Origin: Paenibacillus sp. SZ31
GTDB lineage: Bacteria; Bacillota; Bacilli; Paenibacillales; Paenibacillaceae
Direction: 5' to 3'
Assembly: GCF_012912005.1 (NCBI RefSeq)
Contig: NZ_JABBEA010000003.1
Location: 310,001 to 374,000 of the forward strand
Length of the DNA: 64,000 nucleotides
Shown here: one piece after another, positions 52,637 through 62,565 of the stretch
Position numbering within the stretch: the first letter of the stretch is position 1
How the letters are laid out: each line of letters opens with the position of its first letter
Translations under genes and position numbers: made by a program
The notes under the pieces: model-generated
What the model saw: the letters and a program-made list of their open reading frames with translations, nothing else
Told to the model about the DNA's origin: nothing
Database searches by the model: none

Positions 52637-54949
52637 TCAAATTCGCTTATAATCATGCCATTCATCAGGTAGCAACGAACGATACGGTTCCTGCGTAAAA
52701 CGATCATCGACCAGCACCAGTACACCCTTGTCTTCTTCCGTCCGAATCAGCCGTCCACCCGCCTGCAGCACCTTGTTCATACCAGGGAAAATATAGGCAT
52801 AATTGAACCCATTGCGCCCTGTCCGATCATAGTAATCACGAAGCACATTGTTTTCCAGACCAATTTGCGGCAGCCCCGCACCTACCACAACGACGCCATT
52901 CAAGCGGTCTCCCGGTAGATCGACACCCTCCGAGAACACACCACCCATGACGGCAAACACCAATCGTGTTCGTTCAGGATTTGGTTGGAATCCATCCAAA
53001 AACTGCTCTCGTTCCAGTTCGTTCATGCCCTGCTTCTGTATGACCGTATCCGCTTCATTCGGAAGCTGTGCATAGGTTTCATAAATCTCTCGCATATAAG
53101 GGTAAGAAGGGAAGAACACCATCAGATTGCTGCGCGGCCATTCAGCCACCAGTTGTTGCAGCATCTCTGCAATGGGGCGCCGGGACTGTTCCCTGTCCTT
53201 ATAACGCACAGATAAGGGCAGGAGCCTTACATCCAGTTGTTCACGCTGAAATGGCGATGGAATCTGCAACGTATAATCCTCTTCCTCTGCACCCAGCATA
53301 TCCCGATAATAGCGAAGGGGTGACAATGTGGCCGAGAAATGAATGAGCGAGCGGAATCCTTTGGCCGTCTGACGAAGCAGCACAGAGGGATCGAGACAGA
53401 ACAACTTCACTCTCACTTCACTTCGAACACACTCTGCATACGTAATAAAACGCTCATCATACAGCTTGGCAATACGCAAGAAATTCTGTGCAGTGAAGTA
53501 GGCATCCAGCAGCAGCTGATCCGTCTCAGCATTCCCCGAGCCACCTTCCACAAGACATTGCTCCGCAACCATGACAAAAGGCTCCAGCCGTTCAATCAGT
53601 TCCTCCGGTGCCTCCTGCTGTATGATCTTTCCTTCCTCCCCACCATTTTTGCGAAGGGTAATCAGATACTTATCAATGGCTCCCGTGTAGTCAACAATGG
53701 CTTTGGCAGCAGGCACACTGCTGCCCAGCGTCTGGAACTCTCTTTTCACATCCAGAAACACTGCCTTCTCCAGCTCAGCGGAAAACATCATGCGGCCACG
53801 ATCGACCAGATTATGTGCCTCGTCCACCAATAACACCGTCTTGCGCTTCTGCTCCTCCAACATTCGTTTCAGAGAAATACGCGGATCGAAAATATAGTTA
53901 TAATCGCAGATCACCGCATCGGCTGCATACGCCGCATCCAGTGAAAACTCAAACGGACACACCCGGTGTTTGCGCGCATACTGTTCGATGACCGGTCGTG
54001 TCATTAATGTCTCATGTTCCAGCATATCCAGCACGGCTCCGTTAATACGGTCATAATATCCTTCGCACATGCCGCATTGCCCCGTATCACAAGCTTCTTC
54101 TTCCTTAAAACAGATCTTATCCTTCGCAGTAAGACTGATCACATGCATCTTCAATCCTTCCGATTGCATCCGAGCAAAAGCTTCTTCTGCCGCCACCCTT
54201 GTCGTCGTCCTCGCGGTTAGATAGAACAATCGGCTCGCTTCGCCTTCACCAATCGCTTTGACCGTGGGGAACAGCACGGACATCGTTTTACCAATGCCTG
54301 TTGGTGCTTTGGCCATCAATCCCTGACCCTCACGAATCGTCTTGTATACGGCACCCGCCAGCTTCCGCTGCCCCTCCCGGTATTTGCGAAAAGGAAACGG
54401 CAGCTCTTTCACACTGATATCACGCTTTTCTTCATATGCAGCGATCATCTCTGCATATGGCGCATAACCAGCAATCACTTCTGCCGCAAACTCTTCTAGT
54501 TCTTGTCGCTCTGCCATTCGACGGAAACGCCTTTCTTCATGGGTTACCGAATGCACGTACGTCAACTGCACTTGCATACGTGGTTCATCTTCCTGAACGG
54601 CGTACATGTAGGCATACATCATCGCCTGCGCCCAATGCACGGGAAGTCCCTCACCCAAATCATCCAGATTGCCCGCAGTCGATTTGATCTCATCTACCGT
54701 TAACTGACCCTCCAACCGGATCAGGCCATCACATCGCCCTTCCACCACGTAGGTCAGATCGCCATGATGAATCTCAGCTTCGAGTACGATCTCTTTCAGA
54801 TCCTCTTCGGTGTACTCCTTCTGTACCCGTTGATGGATTCGAGTTCCCTCCTGCATCGATGCATTGGTCCGGAACCCTGGACGTATGCTGCCACTGCGGT
54901 ACACATACTCCACCAAAGGTCTTACCGATATCCGAATTGTTGTTGTCAT
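52637..54949 (-). CDS. XPD/DinG-type helicase with N-terminal RecB/Cas4-like nuclease
   Basis: A 770-residue fusion. Residues 1-185 form a PD-(D/E)XK nuclease with an intact motif set: His39, Asp74 (GRCDG), Glu87-x-Lys89 (DEIK) and Q108-xxx-Y112. Then an SF2 helicase follows: Walker A APTGIGKT (215-222), a cysteine cluster at 280, 287, 292, 295 and 331 (CPFE) fit to hold an Fe-S cluster as in XPD, and DEAH at 376-379. The C-terminal helicase half has VFAVMGGVFSEGVDLPG. Rad3/XPD relatives unwind DNA 5' to 3' in repair. It stands alone, with no cas genes nearby. Confidence 0.9.
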   Translation of the reverse strand: MTTTIRISVRPLVEYVYRSGSIRPGFRTNASMQEGTRIHQRVQKEYTEEDLKEIVLEAEIHHGDLTYVVEGRCDGLIRLEGQLTVDEIKSTAGNLDDLGEGLPVHWAQAMMYAYMYAVQEDEPRMQVQLTYVHSVTHEERRFRRMAERQELEEFAAEVIAGYAPYAEMIAAYEEKRDISVKELPFPFRKYREGQRKLAGAVYKTIREGQGLMAKAPTGIGKTMSVLFPTVKAIGEGEASRLFYLTARTTTRVAAEEAFARMQSEGLKMHVISLTAKDKICFKEEEACDTGQCGMCEGYYDRINGAVLDMLEHETLMTRPVIEQYARKHRVCPFEFSLDAAYAADAVICDYNYIFDPRISLKRMLEEQKRKTVLLVDEAHNLVDRGRMMFSAELEKAVFLDVKREFQTLGSSVPAAKAIVDYTGAIDKYLITLRKNGGEEGKIIQQEAPEELIERLEPFVMVAEQCLVEGGSGNAETDQLLLDAYFTAQNFLRIAKLYDERFITYAECVRSEVRVKLFCLDPSVLLRQTAKGFRSLIHFSATLSPLRYYRDMLGAEEEDYTLQIPSPFQREQLDVRLLPLSVRYKDREQSRRPIAEMLQQLVAEWPRSNLMVFFPSYPYMREIYETYAQLPNEADTVIQKQGMNELEREQFLDGFQPNPERTRLVFAVMGGVFSEGVDLPGDRLNGVVVVGAGLPQIGLENNVLRDYYDRTGRNGFNYAYIFPGMNKVLQAGGRLIRTEEDKGVLVLVDDRFTQEPYRSLLPDEWHDYKRI

Positions 54950-55059
54950 ACGATCACCCGTTCTGTTTGTAGTGACTATACTTTATCATGAAAAGACGTA
55001 CTCAAACCAGTTGATCCGCCGATTGGACTCACTGATTCCCATATGCTATCTTGAGATAG

Positions 55060-55584
<525 letters not shown>

Positions 55585-55632
55585 CGAATCGGGTACGAAC
55601 TGGCTTTTCTTACAGCAACCTGCGCACGCCAC

Positions 55633-55661
55633 ACCTCTTCCAGCATGGGAGAGGTTTTTTT
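55633..55661 (+). terminator. Terminator of hmoB
   Basis: ACCTCT-CCA pairs with TGG-AGAGGT around a short loop, then TTTTTTTG. Confidence 0.75.
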
Positions 55662-55755
55662 GTTGTCGATTGATGGCGGCTTTCATTTTTTGACACGGAC
55701 ATGCTGAGATAGGATAATACTTGTTAAATGAAACTTCGGAAGGGAAGGCGGTACC

Positions 55756-57738
55756 TTGTCACGCAGTTCACTCACCCGGTTTCTAAGCGGACCGTTTATA
55801 TTCTTTACCATTATCATGATGATCAAAAGTTCACTGGCTTGGATTGTTATCTTCGATGACATCCCTGTCTGGAAGCCACTGCTGACCGAATTGCCGCTCA
55901 TCTGGATCGGCTTCTGTCTAATTGAGTGGTTTGCTGCCAAGCGGCGCATGTGGATATACCTTGCCGTGAATCTGCTGCTCTCGGGCATTTTCTTTGCAGC
56001 CATCATGTACTACAAATACTACGGCGTAATCGTTAACTATCACGCGCTGGCACAGGTCAATCAAGTGACCTCGGTCAAGAGCAGCATGTTCTCTTTGCTT
56101 GACCCCTATTATTTGTTTATTTTTGCAGACGTTCTGATCATTGGAGGGGTACTCGTTCGTCGTCGGATCAAGCTCGGGAGTACAGAACGCCCGAACCGCA
56201 TTCCGCTTGAACGACGTGCCAGAAGACGGGTTGCCTCGGTCATTCTGATCTTGTCCATGATCCTGTGCATGCTTAACATCTATCCCAATCGGGCCAGCAT
56301 GAGTGAGCTTACACAAGCAGAACAGATGGGCATCCTCGGTTACGAGGCGTATACCATCCTGGATCGACCTGATAAACCTGTGCCCATCACTCACATTGAT
56401 CAGACTGACATCGACCAACTGAAACAAACGACCGAACTTCCTGCGATTGTGGAGCAGGGTGCCGCGAGCGGACGCAATGTGATTATGCTCCAGTTGGAAT
56501 CGTTCCAGAACTTCCTCATTGGATTAACGGTAGATGGACAGGAGATCACGCCTAATCTGAACCAATTGGCTAGAGAGAGCCTGTACTTTCCGAACTTTTA
56601 TCAACAAGTGGGGCAAGGAAATACATCGGATGCAGAATTTGTTGTGAATACATCGTTCTACACCCCGCCGAACGGGGCAGCAACGACTGTATATGCAGAT
56701 AAAGCTCTGCCAAGTCTACCTAAGCTGATGTCAGCAAACGGGTATCAAACAGCCACATTCCACACGAATGATGTTCATTTCTGGAATCGGGATCAGTTAT
56801 ACAAGGCACTTGGGTTCGACCAGTATTACGATATCGATTATTTCGGCACACAGGACTCTATCGCCTTTTCGGCCTCGGATGAGATTCTGTATTCCAAAAC
56901 ACTGGATAAGCTGCAATCCATGCAGTCTTCAGGTGATCCCTTCTATGCCCATATCATCTCCATGTCAGCCCACCACCCGTACACGCTGCCTGAAAACAAG
57001 GTGAAGCTGACGCTGCCTGAGCGTTACAAGGATACGTTGCCCGGTGATTATCTAATATCACAGCATTATGCCGATCAGGCGGTTGGACAGTTAATTACGG
57101 GATTGAAAGAACGAGGATTATGGGAAAATAGCCTGCTCGTCTTTTACGGGGATCACCTGGGACTTCCCATCTATTCACTAGATCGGGATGACGAAGTCCT
57201 CATGAAAGAGTTATATGGTCGGGAATATACATCAGCAGATATGATTAATATTCCACTCATTATCTCCGCCCCGGGCGTTACTCCGGGTGTACAGCTGGAG
57301 CAGATCGGAGGCCAGGTGGACATTCTGCCAACGATTGCGGGATTAACTGGAATATCACTGGAGGATCAATTGCACTTTGGTCAGGATTTGCTGCATGAAG
57401 GCGGAAATCTGCTACCCGAACGCTATTACCTCCCTTCCGGGTCGGTGCTAAACGATGCTTCTCTCTTCATTCCGGCGAAAGGATACGGGGATGGGACGCA
57501 TTATTCCCTAGCTGATGCGGGCAGGAAGAATGCCGGGCAACAACAGACAGGTGTTCCTTCAGAAGAGACGCCGAAAATTTCGGGAGAAAAGGGATCTCCA
57601 ACAGTAACCACACCCAATAACAGTGGGCCGTCTTCTTCACGGTTTATAACGAAGGAACAATATAATCGGGCATTGGATCTTGCACACTTGTCCAACAGTT
57701 ATTTGAGCCAGTTACCAGATCGAAATGACGCGAACTGA
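55756..57738 (+). CDS. LTA synthase family sulfatase-fold protein
   Basis: A 660-residue phosphoglycerol transferase. Five membrane segments (about 13-35, 42-58, 65-86, 113-132, 160-176) precede an extracellular sulfatase-like domain. VIMLQLESFQ holds metal ligand Glu248 and GQGNTSDAEF the catalytic Thr290; VFYGDHLGL supplies the later Asp/His ligands. Such enzymes polymerise glycerol-phosphate from phosphatidylglycerol onto lipoteichoic acid. After the domain comes a Gly/Ser/Pro-rich tail (about 585-630) not usual in LtaS. The TTG start follows GGGAAGGCGG. Confidence 0.9.
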   Translation: MSRSSLTRFLSGPFIFFTIIMMIKSSLAWIVIFDDIPVWKPLLTELPLIWIGFCLIEWFAAKRRMWIYLAVNLLLSGIFFAAIMYYKYYGVIVNYHALAQVNQVTSVKSSMFSLLDPYYLFIFADVLIIGGVLVRRRIKLGSTERPNRIPLERRARRRVASVILILSMILCMLNIYPNRASMSELTQAEQMGILGYEAYTILDRPDKPVPITHIDQTDIDQLKQTTELPAIVEQGAASGRNVIMLQLESFQNFLIGLTVDGQEITPNLNQLARESLYFPNFYQQVGQGNTSDAEFVVNTSFYTPPNGAATTVYADKALPSLPKLMSANGYQTATFHTNDVHFWNRDQLYKALGFDQYYDIDYFGTQDSIAFSASDEILYSKTLDKLQSMQSSGDPFYAHIISMSAHHPYTLPENKVKLTLPERYKDTLPGDYLISQHYADQAVGQLITGLKERGLWENSLLVFYGDHLGLPIYSLDRDDEVLMKELYGREYTSADMINIPLIISAPGVTPGVQLEQIGGQVDILPTIAGLTGISLEDQLHFGQDLLHEGGNLLPERYYLPSGSVLNDASLFIPAKGYGDGTHYSLADAGRKNAGQQQTGVPSEETPKISGEKGSPTVTTPNNSGPSSSRFITKEQYNRALDLAHLSNSYLSQLPDRNDAN

Positions 57739-57814
57739 TTTAATTTTTTTAATATTGTAAAAGAGCTTCATAGCGAATCACCAAGTACTGATGTTTCTTC
57801 AAAATTACACACCT

Positions 57815-57865
57815 ATAACGCACATGATCCATCTTCTTAGGATGAATATGTGCGTTATTTGAATT
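57815..57865. terminator. Weak terminator after the LTA synthase gene
   Basis: ATAACGCACAT pairs with ATGTGCGTTAT and inner ATCC/GGAT; only TTTG follows, so it may instead be a stable 3' end structure. Confidence 0.5.
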
Positions 57866-57921
57866 ACACGCAATCGGAATTCAACCCTTTTCCGTTTCAG
57901 AAAACTACACGAGCTGATCGA

Positions 57922-58824
57922 TCAATATTCTTTAAAATATGTCAGTAGTTCTGATTGAAAATTTTGGGCAGTAGAGCTATGCTCTCGATTTTTATGAACA
58001 ATCAGACCATGCGTAAAGCTTATTTTAGAAGTAAAAGGAAGAATTTTTAATCTACCCATCTTTAGTTCGTTTTTGATCGCTATTTTAGGGACCAAGGCAA
58101 AACCTTTTCCACAGCATACAAATTCCTTGATCATCTCAAGACTTGAAAGCTCTAATGCATCCTTAACCACAATCCCTTCATTTTTTAAAACATCTACAGC
58201 AGTCGTATGATACAAACAAGATGTACCGTTACTGATAAACACCTCGTCATTTAGAATCTGTGCCCCTGCACTTTCCACTTTCCGAACCAAATCCTCAGAT
58301 GCAGCAAAAACAATAGTCTCTTCCATAATCGGATAAAAGAGAATGTCATGTCGCTCAGGGTTCTGAGGAACAATGCCAAAATCCAGGGCATAATCCAGCA
58401 CACCTTTCAGAATATCTTGATGCGCCCCTTGTTCAACACGTAAATTTACGCTTGGAAAGTTTCTCGTATATTCCTGTACAAATGGAAGCATCCGTGTAAG
58501 AAAAAAGGATTCCTGTAGTCTAATATTTATTGTTCCACACGGCTGATCCATATCATTCATACTTTCTTTAAGGGATTCACTTAATTGGACATACTGATAA
58601 GCATATTTGGAAAATACTTTTCCAGCTTCCGTAGGTTCCACCCCTCGTGGAAATCGATGAAACAACTTCTGTCCGCAGATCTTCTCCAGCTGTTGAATAT
58701 GAGTTGTTACTGTGGACTGGACATAACCTAAGCGCTCCCCAGCTCGGCTGAAACTCTTCTCTTCTAGCAAAGCAATAAATGCCTGAAAAAAGCGACCCTC
58801 TAAGGAATTCATCACATCTTTCAC
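57922..58824 (-). CDS. LysR-family regulator (divergent to a hydrolase)
   Basis: A 300-residue LysR regulator. FIALLEEKSFSRAGERLGYVQSTVTTHIQQLE is interrupted by the recognition helix at residues 32-48; a long linker helix and a periplasmic-binding-type effector domain (about 90-295) follow. It diverges from the 58981 hydrolase gene across 156 bp that contains a CTATTC-N11-GAATAG site, and thus probably controls it. GC is lower than in the flanking genes, as for its neighbour, which hints at a shared acquisition. The inducer is unknown. Confidence 0.9.
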   Translation of the reverse strand: MKDVMNSLEGRFFQAFIALLEEKSFSRAGERLGYVQSTVTTHIQQLEKICGQKLFHRFPRGVEPTEAGKVFSKYAYQYVQLSESLKESMNDMDQPCGTINIRLQESFFLTRMLPFVQEYTRNFPSVNLRVEQGAHQDILKGVLDYALDFGIVPQNPERHDILFYPIMEETIVFAASEDLVRKVESAGAQILNDEVFISNGTSCLYHTTAVDVLKNEGIVVKDALELSSLEMIKEFVCCGKGFALVPKIAIKNELKMGRLKILPFTSKISFTHGLIVHKNREHSSTAQNFQSELLTYFKEY

Positions 58825-58860
58825 CCTTTGTATTTTGATTTGAAATAGCTAGCATTCAAT

Positions 58861-58883
58861 CTATTCGTTATTCAAATGAATAG
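58861..58883. promoter_or_regulatory. LysR-type box between the regulator and hydrolase genes
   Basis: CTATTC, 11 bp, GAATAG is an inverted repeat that includes the T-N11-A LysR core; an inner ATTCAAATGAAT adds a second dyad. It lies 37 bp from the LysR start and 98 bp from the hydrolase start. Confidence 0.55.
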
Positions 58884-58980
58884 TTTAATTATACAATAAA
58901 AACATGTCATCACCAGTTGTACAAGTAAGTAAGAGAACTAATATTGGACTTCTTAATGAATCCAGAAGGAGATGTGAAAA

Positions 58981-59838
58981 ATGAAGATTAGTTATCAGCA
59001 ACAGAAGGTTGGAGATGTCGACGTTTTTTACCGTGAAGCCGGGCCTGAGGATGGCCAAGTTATTTTACTATTACACGGGTTTCCATCCTCTAGTCATATG
59101 TTTCGCGACCTAATTCCCAAACTGGCAGAACAATACCGTGTCATTGCCCCTGATCTTGCTGGGTTCGGTCGCACAACAACTCCACCGCGTAGTCAGTTTG
59201 ACTTCACATTTGACAGCCTGTTTCGAGTTATTGAAGGTTTCACTGAAGCATTAGCTCTTAAGAAATATGTAATGTATGTGTTTGATTATGGGGCACCTGT
59301 CGGTTATCGCTTGGCAGTAGCTCACCCGGAACAAGTTCAAGCCATTATTAGTCAGAATGGTAACGCATATATCGAAGGGTTTAGTGACGCATGGGGACCT
59401 TGGGAGATGTATTGGCACTCTCCAACACCTGAAAATCGTGAAGCATGTCGTGATTCCTTAACCCCCGAAACTATCCGTAACTTTCAGTATCTTCATGGAA
59501 CTGATGCTAGCCTTGTTTCACCAGACGGATATTCACTGGATATTGCCTACATGTCACGCCCGGAAGCTGAGGAAATCCAACTGGATTTAATCCTCGATTA
59601 TAGAACAAACGTGGATCTTTATCCTGAATTTCAGGCTTATTTCCGGAATTATCAACCTCATCTTCTAGCTGTATGGGGTAAAAATGATCCTGCCTTTCTT
59701 CCTGCTGGAGCTTTAGCTTATAAGCGTGATATCCCATCTGCAGAAGTGCATTTACTGGATACTGGGCATTTTGCTCTCGAAACACATGTGACAGAGATCC
59801 ATGAGCTCATTCACCACTTCTTAAAGAAAATATTTTAA
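58981..59838 (+). CDS. Alpha/beta-hydrolase with aspartate nucleophile
   Basis: A 285-residue hydrolase of the epoxide-hydrolase/haloalkane-dehalogenase branch. LLHGFPSSSHMF is the HGxP oxyanion turn, VFDYGAPVG places Asp102 where the nucleophile sits, and Asp236 (WGKNDPAF) and His263 (DTGHFALE) complete the triad. The Trp next to the nucleophile that binds halide in dehalogenases is Tyr here, so epoxide or ester hydrolysis is more likely. AGAAGGAGATG precedes the ATG. It pairs with a divergent LysR gene. Confidence 0.85.
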   Translation: MKISYQQQKVGDVDVFYREAGPEDGQVILLLHGFPSSSHMFRDLIPKLAEQYRVIAPDLAGFGRTTTPPRSQFDFTFDSLFRVIEGFTEALALKKYVMYVFDYGAPVGYRLAVAHPEQVQAIISQNGNAYIEGFSDAWGPWEMYWHSPTPENREACRDSLTPETIRNFQYLHGTDASLVSPDGYSLDIAYMSRPEAEEIQLDLILDYRTNVDLYPEFQAYFRNYQPHLLAVWGKNDPAFLPAGALAYKRDIPSAEVHLLDTGHFALETHVTEIHELIHHFLKKIF

Positions 59839-59880
59839 AACCAACTTACATTGGCTCAATCTCAACCTCGAACTAAATAG

Positions 59881-59931
59881 AAAAAGCCCGTAGAAAGCAG
59901 GTCCAATAATGGCCTGTTCTACGGGCTTTTT
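59881..59931 (+). terminator. Terminator of the hydrolase gene
   Basis: AAAAAGCCCGTAGAA-CAGG pairs with CCTG-TTCTACGGGCTTTTT. Confidence 0.88.
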
Positions 59932-60000
59932 GCATAACTGTGATCATTCTTCAAGGTACTTGCAACGCCGCTATGATCTAATGTTCCATCCCGCTCCCGT

Positions 60001-60672
60001 TTACAACGGCAGTAGCGCAACCGACTTGCGAGTAGTCAATTGCTCTACCATGGCAAGCCATTCCTGCGGTTTATTAGGAAGCACTGCATAATATCGATTC
60101 AGGAAATCAGCCACTAGGCTGGCTGGCAGTTCACCAAGCGACTCATCGCCTGGCATGAAGCACAGATCCAAGCCGCCCACCGCTTCGCCGTCACCTTGCC
60201 AGGATGGATGAACATACGGGAAGTCCAGACGCTGATATCCCAGATGGGACAATACTTCGCGACGTACATACGGATCCATCGGCTTGATGCCGCCAAACTC
60301 GTGATCCTGACTCAGATAAGGGTTATAGATTTCGGCAAACATGCCGAACAATTCTTTCCCGTTTGCTGCAGCCAGCTTTTGCAGATCACGCTTGCGGTGA
60401 TTCGCCAGGAAACTGCCGATTCCCAGTCCTTCTCGTCCAATAATCGTGAAGTCCGTCATGGCTACGTTCCAGTCCTCGTAATAACGGTACTCCGTCGCTC
60501 CAACAACTTGTCCTTCATGCACAGCCACGAACACCCGGATACCCGGATCTTCCAACGGTTCTACCCACAGTGGGAAGTCCAGCACTTCTTCCCGCGGGAA
60601 AATCTCCTGCATCAGCTTGTGCATTTGGGCAAACAATGGATCATTAATGGATGTAATACGCGTAAATTCCAT
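60001..60672 (-). CDS. GNAT-family acetyltransferase
   Basis: A 223-residue protein. VFVAVHEGQVVGATEYRYY is the central strand pair of a GNAT fold, and GLGIGSFLANHRKRDLQ is the acetyl-CoA pyrophosphate loop and helix, with the Q/R-x-x-G-x-G pattern partly kept. The C-terminal third is longer than usual and has no known domain. It lies 46 bp after another GNAT gene, probably on one transcript with the nitrilase upstream. GAGGCATTAATCC precedes the ATG. Substrate unknown. Confidence 0.8.
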   Translation of the reverse strand: MEFTRITSINDPLFAQMHKLMQEIFPREEVLDFPLWVEPLEDPGIRVFVAVHEGQVVGATEYRYYEDWNVAMTDFTIIGREGLGIGSFLANHRKRDLQKLAAANGKELFGMFAEIYNPYLSQDHEFGGIKPMDPYVRREVLSHLGYQRLDFPYVHPSWQGDGEAVGGLDLCFMPGDESLGELPASLVADFLNRYYAVLPNKPQEWLAMVEQLTTRKSVALLPL

Positions 60673-60718
60673 GGATTAATGCCTCCTCAATCGATGATGT
60701 ATTTCATTTAAAATTTCT

Positions 60719-61393
60719 TTATCTGAACGGATTCTGCCACTCCATCAGGGCTGCATAGTTGCAGGATTCCTCATCGTCCAGATAGTCCGCTGTCACACCA
60801 ACTGGCATGCGCCCACAACGAAGCAGAAATGATATCACCGGATCACGTCTTTCTCCCGCTGCCACCTGGTTCAGATATTCCTGTGCAGAGAGTTGGTCTG
60901 CAACCAGATGATAACCCGGCATTCTACCAGCACCTAGTAACCGATCCATCCCCTGAGCGATGACAAGGTGGTACATCGCCTGCATCATAAGCTGAGCCAG
61001 TCCCCACTTGCGGTACTTTGGACGAACACAGAGATCAACAATATACAGCGTGTTGCCATCCGGCTGATGGTTACGAATATAGCCGTCATCCGTCACTTCG
61101 GCCCAGGTATGACTTGCCGGATGTGCAGGGTCCCACTGCATACGCAGCGAAGTCATCGAGCCGGCCAATTCTCCATCTACTTCAATACAGATGGCGCCCT
61201 CCGGGTAATGATGCACATGACTGGTGAGCTGCTCGTGACTCCAGAGCAGCTCTTCCGGATAAGGAGGAGGGAAACTCTCCGCCTGAATGCAAATGAGTTC
61301 CTCAAAGTCGGCTGCAACATAATTGCGAACGACTGCCTTTACCCTTTTGCCACTTCGCTCCGGGTCGGTGATCCGCATTTCTTTGGTATACAT
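60719..61393 (-). CDS. GNAT-family acetyltransferase, YhcX N-domain-like
   Basis: A 224-residue acetyltransferase. VRNYVAADFEELICIQAESFP opens the fold, LYIVDLCVRPKYRKWGLAQLMMQAMY holds the acetyl-CoA loop (R-K-W-G-L-A), and LGAGRMPGYH follows. In B. subtilis YhcX a GNAT domain of this kind is fused in front of a nitrilase domain; here the nitrilase gene is separate and lies upstream across a 255-bp gap with a MITE-like element. The two proteins may still work together. Confidence 0.83.
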   Translation of the reverse strand: MYTKEMRITDPERSGKRVKAVVRNYVAADFEELICIQAESFPPPYPEELLWSHEQLTSHVHHYPEGAICIEVDGELAGSMTSLRMQWDPAHPASHTWAEVTDDGYIRNHQPDGNTLYIVDLCVRPKYRKWGLAQLMMQAMYHLVIAQGMDRLLGAGRMPGYHLVADQLSAQEYLNQVAAGERRDPVISFLLRCGRMPVGVTADYLDDEESCNYAALMEWQNPFR

Positions 61394-61462
61394 GTTGCCG
61401 GTTCACCCCTTTCCACTGACAAAATGAATTCCCTACTCTGTTTCGCTTCGGTTTTAATTATG

Positions 61463-61631
61463 TGTTCAAAAAGGTCGGTTTTCAGTACCGAGAAGATGGG
61501 ATGAAGCTAGAAATGGAGTAGCGGAGCGTAGGGAAGACTACGTGAGCAACGGACATTTCGGCTGAATTCCATATTCGATGCTGATGATGCCACTAGGCAT
61601 CCTTCGTAATCAAAAGCGGGCTTTTTGAACA
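61463..61631. repeat. MITE-like element with TGTTCAAAAAG terminal inverted repeats
   Basis: 169 bp bounded by perfect 11-bp inverted repeats (TGTTCAAAAAG and CTTTTTGAACA). No ORF of note. It fills most of the gap between the nitrilase and GNAT genes. It differs from the 2055 element in ends and interior. Confidence 0.7.
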
Positions 61632-61647
61632 ACCTCTATAAGGTTGC

Positions 61648-62505
61648 CTACTCCCAATCGGTATACAAATCGGTACGGCGGTCACGCCACGTCGTTACCG
61701 ATCCACGTTCACGTACCTCATACAGCAAGTCCAGATCCAGATCGGCGGTCACAATCATATCGTTGTTAATCTCACCCTCGGCCAGAATGCCACGAGGCGG
61801 GAACGGAATATCATTTGGCGTAATAATGGCAGCCTGTCCATAGTTGGCCCGCATGAAGTCAACGGTCGGCAGATTGCCCACCGTTCCGGTTAACACAACA
61901 TACACCTGATTCTCTACCGCGCGGGCATGACTCGTATAACGCACACGGTAGAAACCGTGACGATCATCCGTACAGGAAGGACAGAAGATCACGTCAGCGC
62001 CTTTGGCTTTGGCCATCCGCACAATTTCCGGAAATTCAATATCGTAACAGGTCAGCATCGCAATACGGCCTTTATCCGTATCGAATACTTCAAGCCCATC
62101 CCCAGGAGCCATATTCCATTCCTGTACTTCGGTTGGTGTAATGTGAATCTTGTCCTGCCGCGCGATGCGACCATCCGGGTAGAACATGTGAGCTGTATTA
62201 TACAGCTTCCCTTCACGGCGAATGACGTGGGTTCCCCCGATGACGTGCATACCGTACTTAGCAGCAAGTGATGTAAACAGTTGCTCATATTGCTCCGTAA
62301 AGTTTGGTAGATCCTCAATTGTCAGCGCATTGCCTTGTTCGTCCCCAATGGACATTAATTGCGTTGTGAAAAATTCCGGGAACAGCACAAATTCGGTTCC
62401 GTATTCGCTCGCTGTCCGTATGTAATGCTCAACCTGAGCGGCGAACTGCTCAAACGAGCTGATTGTGTGCAATTGGTATTGTACAGCGGATACCCGCAGT
62501 TTCAT
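61648..62505 (-). CDS. Carbon-nitrogen hydrolase (nitrilase superfamily)
   Basis: A 285-residue hydrolase with the Glu-Lys-Cys triad: Glu44 (LFPEFF), Lys119 (RQDKIHITP) and Cys153 (MLTCYDIEFPE). It resembles the nitrilase domain of YhcX and aliphatic amidase-like enzymes that hydrolyse amides or nitriles. The ATG is preceded by GGAGGTG. It is followed on the same strand by two GNAT genes. A terminator was not found between them, but a MITE-like element fills the gap. Confidence 0.88.
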   Translation of the reverse strand: MKLRVSAVQYQLHTISSFEQFAAQVEHYIRTASEYGTEFVLFPEFFTTQLMSIGDEQGNALTIEDLPNFTEQYEQLFTSLAAKYGMHVIGGTHVIRREGKLYNTAHMFYPDGRIARQDKIHITPTEVQEWNMAPGDGLEVFDTDKGRIAMLTCYDIEFPEIVRMAKAKGADVIFCPSCTDDRHGFYRVRYTSHARAVENQVYVVLTGTVGNLPTVDFMRANYGQAAIITPNDIPFPPRGILAEGEINNDMIVTADLDLDLLYEVRERGSVTTWRDRRTDLYTDWE

Positions 62506-62565
62506 GTTCGTACACCTCCATCATGATTATGATTCCATTGTAACAACGTTCCGGGGTCAACAAAA

